A stretch of 64,000 nucleotides of DNA, from contig CM049318.1 in NCBI GenBank assembly GCA_026874595.1, positions 41,518,456 to 41,582,455 on the forward strand, written 5' to 3'. Numbering within the stretch: position 1 is the stretch's first letter; every line of letters starts with the position of its first letter. Made by a program: the position numbers and the translations under genes. Under the pieces are notes generated by a model. That model did no database searches, had not been told where the DNA came from, and saw only the letters and a program-made list of their open reading frames with translations. Shown piece after piece: positions 62,501 through 64,000 of this stretch. This DNA is from Sipunculus nudus (Eukaryota > Annelida > Sipuncula > Golfingiida > Sipunculidae).

Positions 62501-64000
62501 AGATCTGTGTATACTACATCTGGAATCCAGAAGTCTTAACAGAATCATTTCACAGTTATCATAAAGATATTTTTCATGCACCCTCATATTAAATGAATCG
62601 CCATCCAAATGCCATTGACCTATATTACTTAAATCATATATTAAATATATCATATATATATTTCAGCGTTAATCATGAAAATAGAATTAGTTGTGAAAAT
62701 GAGTAAAATCTATACTCAATCACGCTTCATGGAGGAAGCTTTTCAGGTTATTTGAGAATGGTTGGACTGGGAATCTTTCCAAGTTTGAGTTGTGACCTCT
62801 GTTAAATGTTTAATTTCTCCACTTCTAGTCGGGCCTCTGTTTTATATTATTTGCAAATTATTGGGCCAGTAAGACATAAGTAAGAAAACAGTTTCCTGTG
62901 TAGAATGCAATTAGGGTCAACATGTGATAGGATATAGCTGCGTGTCATGTGAACTGTCTTTCTTGGTTCGATGAAGTCATTTAGAAAATGAATAGTTTTC
63001 TCTAGTTCTGATTCTTTGTGATTCTTAAGCCATAGTTTCGTAACAACTACAAATGGATTGTTATAAGCTCAATGAAACCCATGTATATTAAATAAGAATT
63101 CGATTTATATATATATAATTCCAAGTATTAGGAAAACCCGTTAAGTTAACTTATCCATATTTTATTTATATATCATACCGCATTCAATTCAGAGGCGTTT
63201 CACCCTACGTCGTGAGACTTTTACAGGTCTCACGTCATACCCTTGAAACATGTTTGTTTCTCTTGCTTATTCATTAATGAAAATTGTATTGGAGGGGGGG
63301 GGGAATATATATAAATAGGTAGGAAGAGATGAATATATCGTCATTACCTTATTTCACATAAACTTAATCTTAACTTTCGATTTACCATTAAGTTACCTAG
63401 TTGATAATGTGTATAAATATATGCAAACATGACTAGGACAATGTAATGTGTGTGTTTGTGTGTTTTGTCACGTAGGAAGATACACCTACACATGCACTGT
63501 GTTTGCCTATGTTATTTTAGTTATTAAAGTAAATGTGTATATATAGCATGCAACACGGAAGCATTATCATTAGACAACAACCAACCGATCGCTCTGTGTG
63601 TGAGACGGATTATGCTAAAGTTAGCAGTAAATTATAACCGCAAAACTCCACAAATCACTTAACGGTAGTCATAAAAATAGTCCTGCATTCAGGTGACCTT
63701 AACAGCTCCCTGAGCTGCCAGTCAAATTTAGTATCTCATATTAAGGTACAAAAATTTACGACCCTGAGCAAATGTGAGTTTGAGAAGGATATTAGTAGGT
63801 CGGCTTTTGACTCTAGGACTGACGTAAAACTCCGGTCACATAAACCTATTAGGAACCTCAAGCAAGCAAGGAAACACCGCACCATGGTAATATCATTGCG
63901 GACACTGTCGGAATATTTGAGAGGAATTCTTCCACCTTATTTGGGCTAATGCAAATGTAGGTCAAACGCGGACGATTCCACAATACAGCATGTACCGGAG
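59578..64000. other. Upstream region of the minus-strand gene; no gene seen
   Basis: Possible promoter or upstream non-coding exon territory. The patch at about 60860-61080 is more GC- and CpG-rich than its surroundings and could be a promoter. A hairpin lies at 63197-63249 and a 10-base G run at 63294-63303. No TATA box can be tied to a start site. Confidence 0.4.
63197..63249. other. Two-stage hairpin
   Basis: Inner stem CGTGAGAC/GTCTCACG (8 bp, loop of 8) and outer stem GTTTCA/TGAAAC (6 bp), separated by an internal loop of 8 and 9 bases. Unknown role. Confidence 0.5.

Noticed and set aside
1-64000. A previously undescribed multi-gene system
   Set aside because: No gene cluster exists in the window. 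Apart from one first exon and two decayed LINE polymerases, the content is repeats and non-coding DNA.

Overview
The window is nuclear DNA from an animal, most likely a mollusc and probably a bivalve. This is inferred from the AT-rich base composition, many microsatellites, degenerate non-LTR retrotransposons, tRNA-derived SINE fragments, and a dispersed repeat ending in a (GGAC)n tract followed by an AGCTCAGCTGA palindrome, which I associate with bivalve genomes. Nothing bacterial is present: no operons, no ribosome-binding sites, and almost every open frame is under 110 codons and looks like chance. It reads as a gene desert or very large intron with one convincing protein-coding exon.

That exon is on the minus strand at 59240-59471. 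It encodes the N-terminus of a secreted or membrane protein: signal peptide, four N-glycosylation sequons, strong Kozak context, an in-frame stop upstream and a GTGAGT splice donor in phase 1. The gene would continue toward lower coordinates, so much of 1-59 kb may be its introns. Weaker single-exon candidates lie at 38416-38738 (+), 56645-56795 (+), 20125-20316 (+), 18723-18932 (-) and 49201-49464 (-).

Layout. 1-555: 3' end of a dispersed repeat. 0.6-12.4 kb: noncoding, with microsatellites and two degenerate minisatellites. 12.4-12.85 kb: a MITE-like element with TTAA duplications. 13.35-15.84 kb: a broken L1/Tx1-type LINE split by a solo LTR. 18.0-18.7 kb: a fold-back element with arms of about 150 bp. 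23.4-23.6 kb: a 23-bp minisatellite. 25.5 kb: a SINE fragment. 26.05-27.26 and 30.68-32.65 kb: two more copies of the first repeat family. 29.3-30.6 kb: two copies of another family, whose 3' module also occurs inverted at 16.0 kb. 36.0-37.57 kb: a broken CR1/L2-type LINE with an (ATT)n tail. 42.78-45.40 kb: a satellite of 52-bp monomers that changes from a three-monomer repeat of about 155 bp to an eight-monomer repeat of 412 bp. 47.1-48.0, 51.0-51.7 and 52.4-53.3 kb: further degenerate tandem arrays. 59.2-64 kb: first coding exon and the upstream region of the minus-strand gene.

The genes do not form a visible pathway. The most informative content is repeat biology: the satellite's higher-order structure, the in-frame proof of the nested LTR insertion, and a repeat family that carries nuclear-receptor-like hexamer pairs. 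I found no sign of a new multi-gene system.
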